The notes under the pieces: generated by a model
The model's input: the letters and a program-made list of their open reading frames with translations, nothing else
Databases searched by the model: none
Told to the model about the DNA's origin: nothing
Position numbers and translations under genes: made by a program
Source: Sphingomonadales bacterium
Lineage (GTDB): Bacteria > Pseudomonadota > Alphaproteobacteria > Sphingomonadales > Sphingomonadaceae
Assembly: GCA_016720115.1 (NCBI GenBank)
Contig: JADJXT010000002.1
Coordinates: forward strand, 930,001 to 994,000
Direction: 5' to 3'
Length of the DNA: 64,000 nucleotides
Shown here: positions 32,300 through 40,860 of the stretch, piece by piece
How the letters are laid out: each line of letters begins with the position of its first letter
How positions within the stretch are numbered: the first letter of the stretch is position 1

Positions 32300-32950
32300 A
32301 TGCTGCAACGCCTCTACGACTGGATGATGGACAAGGCGGCGCACGCCCATGCGGAGCGCTGGCTGTTCCTCTTCTCTTTCATCGAATCGAGCTTCTTTCC
32401 GATCCCGCCGCATCCGCTGCTCGGGCTGATGTGCCTTGCCCGGCCCGACCGCGCGATCCGCTATGGCGCGCTGTGCACCATCGCCTCGGTGCTCGGCGGG
32501 CTGTTCGGCTATGCCATCGGCTATTTCGCCTATGAAACAATCGGCATATCGCTGCTCAAGGCATTGGGCCTGTGGGAGAGCTTTCCCGCCGCCGCCTGCT
32601 ACCTGCGCGAATTCGGCGCGGAGATCATCCTCATCAAGGGCGCAACGCCGATCCCGTTCAAGCTACTGACGCTGACCGCGGGCTTCATCCAGATGCCGCT
32701 GTTCGACTTCCTCTGGTCGAGCATTTTGAGCCGCGCCTTCCAGTTCATGGCTGTAGGCGTGCTGTTCTGGAAATTCGGCGCGCCGATCAAGGCCTTCATC
32801 GACAAATATCTCGCCTGGGTCAGCGCGGGCTTCATCATTTTGGTGGTGGGCGGCTTTATCGCCTTCTCGATGCTCGCAGGCGGCGGATCGAAGGCGAGCG
32901 ACAAATGCGCGGGCGTGACCACGATGGAGCAGGTGTTCGAGCGGACTTGA
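32300..32950 (+). CDS. YqaA/DedA-like (SNARE-associated, VTT) membrane protein
   Basis: 216 residues with about four to five membrane segments. FLFSFIESSFFPIPPHPLL near residue 25 and the re-entrant ILIKGATPIPFKLLTLTAG near 112 are the two characteristic elements of the DedA/YqaA superfamily. The family includes lipid scramblases or flippases for undecaprenyl phosphate and phosphatidylethanolamine; this subgroup is uncharacterised. A 40-bp spacing from the DUF2339 gene suggests co-transcription. Confidence 0.85.
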   Translation: MLQRLYDWMMDKAAHAHAERWLFLFSFIESSFFPIPPHPLLGLMCLARPDRAIRYGALCTIASVLGGLFGYAIGYFAYETIGISLLKALGLWESFPAAACYLREFGAEIILIKGATPIPFKLLTLTAGFIQMPLFDFLWSSILSRAFQFMAVGVLFWKFGAPIKAFIDKYLAWVSAGFIILVVGGFIAFSMLAGGGSKASDKCAGVTTMEQVFERT

Positions 32951-32990
32951 GCGTTATTCTCCCCTCCCGTTTACGGGAGCTGGCGCAAGG

Positions 32991-33083
32991 GGACTGTCCC
33001 AAGCGTAGCGCAGCGGACTGTCCCCGGAATGTCACGCGCGGGCTTTCAGGGACAGTCCACGGCGCTTACGCTTGGGACAGTCC
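32991..33083. repeat. Nested palindromic intergenic repeat (GGACTGTCC family)
   Basis: Outer arms GGACTGTCCCAAGCGTA (32991-33007) and TACGCTTGGGACAGTCC (33067-33083) are perfect complements. Inner arms GGACTGTCCC (33015-33024) and GGGACAGTCC (33049-33058) also pair. It can fold into a long cruciform between the convergent YqaA-like and VOC genes, and may act as their terminator. A separate short CCCCTCCCG/CGGGAG hairpin lies just before it at about 32960-32980. Confidence 0.8.
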
Positions 33084-33102
33084 CTGAAAGCCGGGCATGA
33101 TA

Positions 33103-33522
33103 TTACGTCGCAAACAACTGCGCGTCATCGGCAAAGGCCTTGAACTCAAGCGCATTGCCGCTGGGGTCGGTGAAAAACATCGTCGCCTGTTCGCCGACCT
33201 GCCCCTTGAAACGGACATAAGGTTCGATCCCGAACTTCACCCCCGCCGCTTTGAGCCGCGCGGCAAGCTCCTCCCATTGCGGCATCGTCAGCACGATCCC
33301 GAAATGCGGCAGGGGCACGTCGTGGCCGTCCACCGGATTGTGGGCGGCAGGCGGCGGCCTATCGGGGGCAAGATGCGCGACGATCTGGTTGCCGTAGAGA
33401 TCGAAATCGATCCAGTGATCGGACGATCGCCCTTCGCGGCAACCGAGCAGCGAGCCGTAAAATTCGCGCGCGGCAGCAAGTTCGTGCACCGGAAAGGCGA
33501 GGTGGAAGGGGCGCAGGTTCAT
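33103..33522 (-). CDS. VOC (glyoxalase/bleomycin-resistance) superfamily protein
   Basis: 139 residues from the ATG at 33522, which overlaps the stop of the upstream gene by four bases. Two beta-alpha-beta-beta-beta repeats are evident: HLAFPVHELAAAREFYGSLL at the start and FGIVLTMPQWEELAARLKAA in the second half. Likely metal ligands are the His of RPFHLAFP, an internal His (LPHFGIV) and the Glu in NALEFKAF. YVRFKGQVGEQATMFFTDPS is typical of the family. Substrate unknown. Confidence 0.85.
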   Translation of the reverse strand: MNLRPFHLAFPVHELAAAREFYGSLLGCREGRSSDHWIDFDLYGNQIVAHLAPDRPPPAAHNPVDGHDVPLPHFGIVLTMPQWEELAARLKAAGVKFGIEPYVRFKGQVGEQATMFFTDPSGNALEFKAFADDAQLFAT

Positions 33523-33887
33523 TTGCTCGTCACAGGTTTGGGCAAGGGGGCAGACGCCGCATCGACCGTGGCAAGTTCGCCATACATGATTGCCTGACAT
33601 TGAGCGATGCGCTGGTTACGCGCTTCGGCGCCCTCGGCCAGCTTCGCCTGGGCATTTGCGGATTCGATCATCGCCGTCGCCACCAGTTCACGAGGCTGCC
33701 CGCTTTCGTCCATCACGCGCTGACCGACGATGCCTGACCAGCGTTTCGCAGGCTTCGCCAGATCAGGTCGTTCGCCGACCGCCAGCGCCATAGTTGCCAC
33801 GCAGCCGATATCGCGCATCTGCGCCTCGTTCAGCGGAAGCGGCTGGGTGGGCGCCAGCATCAGCGCGAAAATGGGGATCATGCTCAT
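33519..33887 (-). CDS. Small exported protein of unknown function
   Basis: About 122 residues from the ATG at 33887 (MSMIPIFALMLAPTQPLPLN); the frame extends upstream toward lnt but lacks a better start. The N-terminus is a short hydrophobic signal. The mature part has two cysteines (DIGCVATMALAVGER and RIAQCQAIMYGEL) that may form a disulfide, and is predicted helical. It is translationally coupled to the VOC gene and divergent from lnt. No family recognised. Confidence 0.6.
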   Translation of the reverse strand: MSMIPIFALMLAPTQPLPLNEAQMRDIGCVATMALAVGERPDLAKPAKRWSGIVGQRVMDESGQPRELVATAMIESANAQAKLAEGAEARNQRIAQCQAIMYGELATVDAASAPLPKPVTSK

Positions 33888-33976
33888 GCGCCGACAGCTA
33901 GCATCCGCCCGCTGAACGGCAAGCAACAAGTTTGCGCGATTGCAATTGCGGCAATTGCCCGCCATGTCGGCATCCG

Positions 33977-35719
33977 ATGGCGAAGTTGCTGGCAACACTC
34001 GAAAAACATCGCGGGCTGGCGCTGCTGGTGGCAGGCGGGATTTCCGCCACCGGATTTGCCCCGCTGGGGCTTTGGCCGCTGACCCTGCTGGGCCTCGCGT
34101 TGCTGATGCACCTTGTTGCTAATGCCGAAAGCGGCAAGCACGCCTTCCTTCTCGGCTGGCTGTTCGGCGTCGGGCATTTTGCCATTGGCAACAACTGGAT
34201 CGCCACCGCCTTCACCTATCAGGCCGCAATGCCCGCATGGCTGGGCTGGGTCGCGGTGTTTCTGCTTGCGCTGTATCTGGCGCTGTTCCCGGCGCTGGTG
34301 TGCTTGGGGGCGTGGGGGCTGGCAAACATTCCTCCCCGGCACGGGGAGGGGGACCATGCGCAGCATGGTGGAGGGGCGCGTGCAGAAATCCCCGCCATCA
34401 ACAGCTCAGGACATGCTGCGGGTGCCCCTCCACCCCCGACTTCGTCGGCGGTTCCCCTCCCCGTGCCGGGGAGGATTTCTCCCCCCTTCATCCTCACCTT
34501 TGCCGGATGCTGGATCATTGCCGAATGGCTGCGCAGCTGGCTGTTCACCGGCTTTGCGTGGAATCCGTTAGGCGTCGTTGCGGTCGGCGATGCCGCAGCC
34601 CCCGCAATCTTCATCGGCAGTTATGGCCTTTCCGGGTTGGTCGCCATGTCATCGGGCATCCTGCTCTTGGTCACCTGCCGAAAGTGGTGCCAAGCCATCA
34701 TCCTGACCCTGGCTTTGGCCATATTTTCGGCAGTTGCGCTATTTTCCTTCTCCGCAGGAGGCGTGGGAGTTGCCTTGAAGGAAAAGGCAATCGGCAAGCG
34801 TTACGTCGACCTCACCATCGCCCAGCCCAATATCAGCCAGATCGACAAATATGCCCCCGGCTATGACGCGCTCAACTTCGCGCGGCTTGCCCGGCACAGC
34901 CAGCCGAAAGGCGAAGCGCCGCGCCTGATCCTCTGGCCCGAAGCCGCCATCCCGTGGCGATTGGAGGACGGCTATCCCTTCCGCTATTACCAGTTCCAGC
35001 CCGGAGAGAATGCGCAAGGGGCGCGGCTGGCGCTGATGCGGTTGATGAACCCCGGCGATGTCCTGCTGACCGGCATCGACCGGCTGGAGTTTGACAAGGA
35101 TCAGCAGCTGGTCGGTGCGCGCAATGGTGTTACCGCGATGGACAGTTCGGGCCAGATCCTCGCCACCTACGACAAGGCGCATCTGGTGCCTTATGGCGAA
35201 TATCTGGCGCTGCGCTGGCTGCTCGAACCTTTGGGCGCAACGCGGCTGGTGCCGGGGGCGATCGATTTCTGGCCCGGCCCGGGGCCACGCACGCTCGACC
35301 TGCCCTTCAATGGCCAGCGCGTCAAAGCCGGTATGCAGATCTGCTATGAAATCATCTTTTCGGGGCAGGTGACCGACCGCGCCAACCGGCCCGATTTTCT
35401 GTTCAATCCTTCAAACGATGCCTGGTTCGGCCATTGGGGCCCGCCGCAGCATCTGGCGCAGGCGCGGCTGCGTGCGATCGAGGAAGGCCTGCCCGTTATC
35501 CGCGCCACGCCCACCGGGATCAGCGCGGTCATCGATGCCGATGGTCGCATCGTCAAAAGCCTGCCGCTGGGCAAGGCCGGACGCATCGATACGCGGTTGC
35601 CGACGGCAAAGGCTCCAACGCTGTTCGCCCGCTTTGGCAATATCCTGCCGCTGGCCTTTGCGGCGTTGCTGATCGCATTCGCATTCATCCCGCTTGCCCG
35701 CCGCCGCTTTTCCCGCTAG
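33977..35719 (+). CDS. lnt: Apolipoprotein N-acyltransferase with an in-frame REP-encoded segment
   Basis: 580 residues from the ATG at 33977 (MAKLLATLEKHRG). The N-terminal half has membrane helices; the C-terminal half is the nitrilase-like domain. The catalytic triad is visible: Glu in LILWPEAAIPW, Lys in TYDKAHLVPYGEYL and Cys in GMQICYEIIFSG. Lnt adds the third acyl chain to lipoproteins, complementing lgt in this window. Residues about 117-170 (from NIPPRHGEGDH to PVPGRISPP) come from a palindromic repeat and sit in a loop between membrane helices just before ILTFAGCWIIAEWLRSW. They have no counterpart in normal Lnt. Confidence 0.92.
   Translation: MAKLLATLEKHRGLALLVAGGISATGFAPLGLWPLTLLGLALLMHLVANAESGKHAFLLGWLFGVGHFAIGNNWIATAFTYQAAMPAWLGWVAVFLLALYLALFPALVCLGAWGLANIPPRHGEGDHAQHGGGARAEIPAINSSGHAAGAPPPPTSSAVPLPVPGRISPPFILTFAGCWIIAEWLRSWLFTGFAWNPLGVVAVGDAAAPAIFIGSYGLSGLVAMSSGILLLVTCRKWCQAIILTLALAIFSAVALFSFSAGGVGVALKEKAIGKRYVDLTIAQPNISQIDKYAPGYDALNFARLARHSQPKGEAPRLILWPEAAIPWRLEDGYPFRYYQFQPGENAQGARLALMRLMNPGDVLLTGIDRLEFDKDQQLVGARNGVTAMDSSGQILATYDKAHLVPYGEYLALRWLLEPLGATRLVPGAIDFWPGPGPRTLDLPFNGQRVKAGMQICYEIIFSGQVTDRANRPDFLFNPSNDAWFGHWGPPQHLAQARLRAIEEGLPVIRATPTGISAVIDADGRIVKSLPLGKAGRIDTRLPTAKAPTLFARFGNILPLAFAALLIAFAFIPLARRRFSR
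34329..34482. repeat. REP-like palindrome inside lnt
   Basis: The outer arms CCTCCCCGGCACGGGGAGG and CCCCTCCCCGTGCCGGGGAG are complementary; inner modules ACCATGCGCAGCATGGT and GACTTCGTCGGCGG form smaller hairpins. A partial copy of the same element (CCCCTCCACCATGCTGCGCA and onward to CCGGGGAGG) lies between genes at 39896-39950. Confidence 0.82.
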
Positions 35720-35732
35720 GGCGTGAGCACGA

Positions 35733-35750
35733 TATAAAGATTTCTTTATA
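35733..35750. promoter_or_regulatory. Hyphenated palindrome TATAAAGA-TT-TCTTTATA upstream of metK
   Basis: Perfect 8-bp arms around a TT centre, 30 bp before the metK start. The site resembles the A+T-rich operators proposed for ArsR-type methionine-cycle repressors (SahR/SamR) in proteobacteria; that assignment is from memory. There is too little space (61 bp) and no obvious fold for a SAM riboswitch. Confidence 0.5.
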
Positions 35751-35780
35751 CGCAGATACAGCAACTCAACTGGGACAACC

Positions 35781-36998
35781 ATGCGTAATTCATTTCTCTT
35801 CACCTCCGAATCCGTGTCCGAAGGCCATCCCGACAAGGTCGCCGACCAGATTTCCGACACCATTGTCGACCTGTTCCTTTCCAAAGACCCCGAGGCGCGC
35901 ATCGCCTGCGAAACGCTGACCACGACCCAGTTGGTCGTTCTTGCTGGCGAAATCCGCTGCAAGGGCGTTTATGAAAATGGCGACTGGGCACCGGGCGCCA
36001 AGCAAGAAATCGAAACCGCCGTGCGCAACACGGTCCGCGAAATCGGCTATGAGCAGGACGGTTTCCACTGGCAGAGCCTGCGTTTCGAAAACAATCTGCA
36101 CGGCCAGTCGGCGCATATCGCGCAAGGCGTCGATGCTGCTGCGGACAAGGATGAGGGCGCTGGCGATCAGGGGATCATGTTCGGCTATGCGTCGGATGAA
36201 ACCCCCGATCTGATGCCCGCGACGCTCGATTACAGCCACAAGATCCTCGAACGCATGGCGGCAGACCGCAAGTCGGGCGCGGCACCGTTCCTCGAACCCG
36301 ATGCCAAGAGCCAGGTCACGCTGCGCTACGCCAACGAACGCCCGGTGGAGGCGACCGCGATCGTCGTTTCGACCCAGCACGCTCCCGGCTATTTCTGGCA
36401 CAAGGGCGAAGGCGACGAAGGAAAATATGCCGAATTGCGCGACTATGTGAAGCGAGTGATCGCCGATGTCATGCCCGCCGAACTGCTGACCGCGAACACC
36501 GTCTATCACATCAACCCCACCGGCCGCTTTGAAATTGGCGGCCCCGATGGCGATGCGGGTCTTACCGGGCGCAAGATCATCGTTGACACCTATGGCGGCG
36601 CGAGCCCGCATGGCGGCGGCGCTTTTTCGGGCAAGGATCCGACCAAGGTCGACCGCTCGGCGGCCTATATCACCCGCTATCTCGCCAAGAATATCGTCGC
36701 CGCAGGGCTTGCGCGCCGCTGCACGATCCAGCTGAGCTACGCCATCGGCGTGGCCGAGCCGCTGTCGGTCTATGTCGATCTGCACGGCACCGGCACGGTC
36801 GATGAGGGCAAGCTGGAGGCAGTTCTGCCACAACTCGTCCGCCTGACCCCCAAGGGCATCCGCACCCATCTGGGCCTCAACAAACCGATCTACAAAAAGA
36901 CCGCCGCTTATGGCCATTTCGGTCGTCAGGCGAATGGCGAAGCCTTCCCCTGGGAACGCACCGATCTGGTTGAAAAGCTGAAAGCGGCGCTCGCTTAA
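35781..36998 (+). CDS. metK: S-adenosylmethionine synthase
   Basis: 405 residues. All MetK landmarks are present: FTSESVSEGHPDKVADQISD at the N-terminus, the hexapeptide-like DQGIMFGYASDET near residue 130, TGRKIIVDTYGGASPHGGGA near 257 (P-loop-like) and SGKDPTKVDRSAAYITRY. The enzyme makes SAM from ATP and methionine. The palindrome upstream suggests methionine-cycle control. The stop overlaps the convergent GGDEF gene stop by three bases. Confidence 0.97.
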   Translation: MRNSFLFTSESVSEGHPDKVADQISDTIVDLFLSKDPEARIACETLTTTQLVVLAGEIRCKGVYENGDWAPGAKQEIETAVRNTVREIGYEQDGFHWQSLRFENNLHGQSAHIAQGVDAAADKDEGAGDQGIMFGYASDETPDLMPATLDYSHKILERMAADRKSGAAPFLEPDAKSQVTLRYANERPVEATAIVVSTQHAPGYFWHKGEGDEGKYAELRDYVKRVIADVMPAELLTANTVYHINPTGRFEIGGPDGDAGLTGRKIIVDTYGGASPHGGGAFSGKDPTKVDRSAAYITRYLAKNIVAAGLARRCTIQLSYAIGVAEPLSVYVDLHGTGTVDEGKLEAVLPQLVRLTPKGIRTHLGLNKPIYKKTAAYGHFGRQANGEAFPWERTDLVEKLKAALA

Positions 36999-38170
36999 GC
37001 CGAAATTGCCGCAACCGGGTTGGACGCGCTTTCATGTTCGGGCGCGAAAACCACCCGGTTGCGGCCGTTTTCCTTGGCGCGATACAAAGCGCGGTCGGCA
37101 CGGCGGATCGCATCGTTGATGTCTTCATGCCGTTCGACAATCGCCGCGCCAATGCTCGCTGTGCAATGCAATCCGTCATGCGGCGCGTCCAGCCGGGTCG
37201 CGGCAACGGCGGATCGCAACAGTTCGGCAAGTTGCTGCACAGCCGCCCCCTCGCATGTGCGCAGCAGGATGACAAATTCCTCGCCACCGAAACGGACAAC
37301 TTCGCCCAGCCCCTTGCAACATGTAATCAGCGTCTGCGAAACCGCGACCAGAATGCCGTCGCCAATCCCATGGCCATGGGTGTCGTTGACGCGTTTGAAA
37401 TGATCGAGGTCGACCATCAGAACCGACTGGAATGGCAATTCACCCTGCACCCGATCCAGCATCCGTTCAAAACCGCGGCGGTTGGCAACACCCGTCAGCG
37501 GATCGACGGTCGCGGCCGCAAAATGCCGCGCCACCATGTCCGATGTGATTGCCATCACCAGCAAAAAGGCGAGGCTCAGCGCAAAGATGGCCGAGGTGAA
37601 GTAGAAAATCATCATATATTGCGACCATTGGCTGGTCCGCGCATATTCGCCCGATTGGTCTAGCATGAAGTAAAAGGCAAAGCGGGCAACATAGCTGAGC
37701 CAGCACATCGCAACGACAAATCCGGTGATGTTGTCGAGCTGCTTTTCCCGGTGCGCAAAGAATCGCGGCAGCGCCAAAGCCAGAATGGCGATGGCGATTA
37801 TCGACGTATTCGGAACCCGGATTGCCACGCTGTCGATGATGAAAGTCGCCGCAAGGTTGATGGCCAGCCCGACGGAAAACAGCGCGACGACCGGCTTTAC
37901 CGGCACCCTGTCCCCGTGCCTCACCAGAAACGCATCGGCCATATACCACAGCACAAGCCAGTGCAGCGGCACCGCCATGGTGAAGAACCAGTCGGGGAAA
38001 AGATGCCGCTGGGTATCGAGGATGATTGCCAGCATACCCATCCCGAACGCCGCAGCGCCCTTCTTCGCAGAGGAAGCGCCGCTGTCCGACCGGGCAAGCG
38101 TCACGAAAACGGCGGTAAAAACGCCATACATGACGGGCAGCATCCAAAAGAAGATCTTGTCGGTAATCAC
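36995..38170 (-). CDS. Membrane GGDEF diguanylate cyclase
   Basis: 391 residues. About six membrane helices occupy residues 1-210. A GGDEF domain follows at about 220-375: DPLTGVANRRGFERML, DLDHFKRVNDTHGHGIGDGI and the active-site variant FGGEEF. The residues before GGEEF (CCKGLGEVVR) lack the RxxD inhibitory site, so product inhibition may be absent. It probably makes cyclic di-GMP in response to a membrane signal. It is divergent from trmB with a 124-bp gap and converges with metK. Confidence 0.9.
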   Translation of the reverse strand: MITDKIFFWMLPVMYGVFTAVFVTLARSDSGASSAKKGAAAFGMGMLAIILDTQRHLFPDWFFTMAVPLHWLVLWYMADAFLVRHGDRVPVKPVVALFSVGLAINLAATFIIDSVAIRVPNTSIIAIAILALALPRFFAHREKQLDNITGFVVAMCWLSYVARFAFYFMLDQSGEYARTSQWSQYMMIFYFTSAIFALSLAFLLVMAITSDMVARHFAAATVDPLTGVANRRGFERMLDRVQGELPFQSVLMVDLDHFKRVNDTHGHGIGDGILVAVSQTLITCCKGLGEVVRFGGEEFVILLRTCEGAAVQQLAELLRSAVAATRLDAPHDGLHCTASIGAAIVERHEDINDAIRRADRALYRAKENGRNRVVFAPEHESASNPVAAISA

Positions 38171-38294
38171 GCCGCGCTCAATATCCCCCCAAGTAATAAT
38201 CTTTATGAACGTAAGTTAGTGTAAATCCGGTAAAGAAGCAGGACTGCCGACGATGCGCTTGCGCTGCCCGTGTTTTCCGCTAATCGCCGCCGCC

Positions 38295-39008
38295 ATGACA
38301 GCGCACAAAGCCGGAGATCCAACCACGCTTGGCCGCCTGTACGGGCGGTCAAAGGGCAAGAAACTGCGCGCCAGCCAGCAGGAACTGATCGACGGCCTGC
38401 TGCCGCAGATCGCCGTGCCGGAAGAGGGCCCGGTTACCGCAGAGCGCCTGTTCGGCCATGATCGCCCGCTGCATTTCGAAATCGGCTTCGGCGGTGGGGA
38501 ACATATGGCCTATCGCGCCGACATGCTTCCCGATCATGGCTTTATCGGCTGCGAACCCTTTGAAAACGGGGTCGCCCAGGCGCTGGTGCATGTCGATAAT
38601 TACAACGGCATGGGGCCGCTCCCCAATGTCCGCATCCACATGGGCGATGCGCTGGAGGTGCTGGCCCGCATTCCCGACGGCAGCCTCAGCTTTGTTTATC
38701 TGCTGCATCCCGACCCCTGGCCCAAGGCCCGGCATGCGAAGCGGCGGATGATGAATGACGGCCCTGTAGAGATGATCGCCGCGAAGTTGAAACCGGGCGG
38801 CGAATTCCGCTTTGGAACCGATCACCCCGTCTATTTGCGCCACGCCCTGATGGTGATGCAAAAACACCGGCACCAGTTCGATTGGCTATGCAACAGCCCA
38901 AAGGATTTCCTGAAGCGCCCCGGCGGCTGGCCCGAAACACGATACGAAGCCAAGGCCCGCAACGTGTACGGCCACGAAGTCTGGTATTTCCGCTATCGGC
39001 GAAGCTGA
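38295..39008 (+). CDS. trmB: tRNA (guanine-N7-)-methyltransferase
   Basis: 237 residues from the ATG at 38295 (MTAHKAGDPTTLGRLYGRSK), preferred over the frame start at 38253 because the family begins here. SAM-binding motif EIGFGGGEHMAYRA near residue 62; the tRNA-methyltransferase motif LLHPDPWPKARHAKRRM near 138; and a C-terminal TRYEAKARNVYGHEVWYF. It forms m7G46 in tRNA. Confidence 0.93.
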   Translation: MTAHKAGDPTTLGRLYGRSKGKKLRASQQELIDGLLPQIAVPEEGPVTAERLFGHDRPLHFEIGFGGGEHMAYRADMLPDHGFIGCEPFENGVAQALVHVDNYNGMGPLPNVRIHMGDALEVLARIPDGSLSFVYLLHPDPWPKARHAKRRMMNDGPVEMIAAKLKPGGEFRFGTDHPVYLRHALMVMQKHRHQFDWLCNSPKDFLKRPGGWPETRYEAKARNVYGHEVWYFRYRRS

Positions 39009-39353
39009 TTCCCTCATAAATCAATGCAGGGCTTCTTCCGCCATTGCCGCTGCACATGCCGGGAATTAAGCGGGTTTGGTAAACTGGCACCGTAGTTCCA
39101 ACCTCCCCCTCTCCCCTTGCGGGAGAGGATACGGAGCCTTGGCCGCAAGGTTTAGGCGAAGTTGGAGAAGGGGGTGCTGCCGCTGATATAGTGCACCACA
39201 TTCAAGTTGCGCCAACCCGACCGTCGCGCCAGATTGTTTCGCGCAGAGACGCAGAGGTTCGCAGAGACCGCCGAGAGTCTGGATTTGAATTAAGTATTGT
39301 GTCACCGGAATTAGACAAACCGACGGGTGTTGGAGCCCCTCCCCTGCCGCCAT
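39009..39353. repeat. Repeat-bearing intergenic stretch, including left arm of the inverted REP pair
   Basis: No gene seen. At 39108-39127 is a CTCTCCCC/GGGAGAG hairpin of the REP-like class. From 39210 to 39312 is a block (GCCAACCCGACCGTCGCGCC, AGATTGTTTCGCGCAGAGAC, then GACCGCCGAGAGTCTGGATT and AATTAAGTATTGTGTC). Its parts recur inverted at 39781-39855 and 39978-40040. Confidence 0.75.
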
Positions 39354-39668
39354 CTATTGCGGGTCTTCCTCACTGTATTTTTTGGTGAAATTGCCATCGG
39401 CAATTTCATTCAAATCCGCCATCGTGAAATAATCGCCAACAGAAATATCCTGCATCGCAATTTCCGGCGAAAGAAATTTCACATCGAACACATAAGTTTC
39501 TCCCGGCAGAATTAATACATCTTGGTCAAAAATCATACATTCAAAAAGAGAATTATTTACTTTTAACGGCCTTCTCAAATACTTTGATTGAATCGGCTGT
39601 ATCAAACCACCTTTTTCCGTCGGGAAAAATGAAATTCTAATTTCTACATCGGGACGCAGCATTTCCAT
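39354..39668 (-). CDS. Low-G+C small protein resembling an EF-Tu domain III-like barrel
   Basis: 104 residues from the ATG at 39668, chosen because AAGGAGATA directly precedes it (a TTG at 39698 would extend it by ten residues). The sequence SFFPTEKGGLIQPIQSKYLR, followed by RPLKVNNSLFECMIF and FLSPEIAMQDI, recalls the beta-barrel motif of EF-Tu domain III (F-x-TEEGGR...S-G-Y-RPQF). No GTPase domain is present. The gene is strikingly A+T-rich compared with both neighbours, indicating recent transfer, and is enclosed by inverted REP-like arms. Function unknown. Confidence 0.65.
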   Translation of the reverse strand: MEMLRPDVEIRISFFPTEKGGLIQPIQSKYLRRPLKVNNSLFECMIFDQDVLILPGETYVFDVKFLSPEIAMQDISVGDYFTMADLNEIADGNFTKKYSEEDPQ

Positions 39669-39780
39669 TATCTCCTTGGAATTGGCGACCAAGTCCAAAT
39701 GGATAGATTTAAACCGGGCAAAACTGAATTACAACAAATTCCGGGTGAACAAATTCCGGGGCAGTGCGCAATTCCGGGCA

Positions 39781-40040
39781 ATTCCGGGGACACAATACTT
39801 AATTCAAATCCAGACTCTCGGCGGTCTCTGCGTCTCTGCGTGAAACAACTTGGCGTGGGGTTCGATAGATCGCAACGGCGAGGTGGTGCATTCCGGCACC
39901 CGCCCCTCCACCATGCTGCGCATGGTCCCCCTCCCCGTGCCGGGGAGGAATTACGCCAATTCCGGGGACTCATCATGTCCTCTGCGAAACTCTGCGCCTC
40001 TGCGCGAAACAATCTGGCGCTACGGTCGGGTTGGCTTGAC
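39781..40040. repeat. Right-hand REP-like cluster (inverted relative to 39210-39312)
   Basis: 39781-39855 (GGGGACACAATACTTAATTC, AATCCAGACTCTCGGCGGTC, TCTGCGTCTCTGCGTGAAAC) is the reverse complement of 39228-39312 with few differences. 39896-39950 is a copy of the element found in lnt. 39978-40040 (CTCTGCGCGAAACAATCTGG, CGCTACGGTCGGGTTGG) is the complement of the outer part of the left arm. The 435 bp between 39699 and 40133 hold no convincing gene. Confidence 0.75.
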
Positions 40041-40133
40041 TCAAGAGCGGCCCACCCCGTTAGCGGCAGCCCCCCCCTCTCCAACTCACCGAGCCATCCG
40101 CTCCGGCATGCCCGCCATCGGCGAAGCTGGTGC

Positions 40134-40685
40134 CTAGCGGGCGGCGGCGATATCTACCTTCTCGATCCATTCGGGGAAGAAACGCGGCGCGCGTTTTGAC
40201 CAGCCGGGTGCCGTTGCCACCGCTTCGCTGATCGACTGCAGCAATTTCTTGCGCCGATCCGGCTGCAGATGCGGCATCGAGGCTGCGGCACAGAACGCAG
40301 CGGGAAGCCAGGGGCGGGCCTCGGCACCGACCAGCCGTTCGTAAAGGAAACGATAGGCCCCGAAGCCTTCGAGGCGGCCTTGCCCCAGATCGAACGCCGA
40401 AACCGTCACCAATGCCGCCAGAAATTGCTCGGCATCCTCGATCGAGCTGCTGTCGGGGATGAGCGCCCGGATATCGGGCAGCCTTTCGTAAAACCGGTGC
40501 TGTGCCTCGATGCTCGCCGCTTCGAGGGTGTCGCGCGACCAAAGTTCGACCGCGTCCTTCCTGTCGAACGCCACGTCGAGCGATCTGCGGATATAGCGCT
40601 GGCTTGCCGCATTGAAGCTGGCGAATTCCTTGATCTCCGCCAAAGTCAGCGATCCCGGTGCCGATGTATTTCCTGTAGCCATCAT
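40134..40685 (-). CDS. Conserved-looking hypothetical protein, helical
   Basis: 183 residues from the ATG at 40685, with AAGGGGG six bases upstream. Predicted mostly helical, no signal peptide or membrane segment. Segments such as LTLAEIKEFASFNAASQRYI, ALVTVSAFDLGQGRLEGFG and LQPDRRKKLLQSISEAVA are present but I recognise no family. Codon use is like the neighbouring core genes. It is divergent from the histidine kinase gene with 175 bp between starts. Confidence 0.6.
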   Translation of the reverse strand: MMATGNTSAPGSLTLAEIKEFASFNAASQRYIRRSLDVAFDRKDAVELWSRDTLEAASIEAQHRFYERLPDIRALIPDSSSIEDAEQFLAALVTVSAFDLGQGRLEGFGAYRFLYERLVGAEARPWLPAAFCAAASMPHLQPDRRKKLLQSISEAVATAPGWSKRAPRFFPEWIEKVDIAAAR

Positions 40686-40860
40686 TCGGGCCCCCTTGTC
40701 GTCTGCCCTCGCCTTTTGTGCCACAAATATGGTTACCGAGGCGTTAACGCTCTCGAAGCCCTTGCCCGCATCGAAAATGCCGGGATCGCTTCGATCAAGC
40801 CGGATGTAAATTCGACAAGCGCCGGGTTATGGGGAAGGCAACAGGCGCCAAAGGACATAT

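Noticed and set aside
35720..35780. SAM-responsive riboswitch before metK
   Set aside because: The leader is only 61 bp, holds a DNA-type palindrome and no recognisable SAM-II or SAM/SAH pseudoknot pairing.
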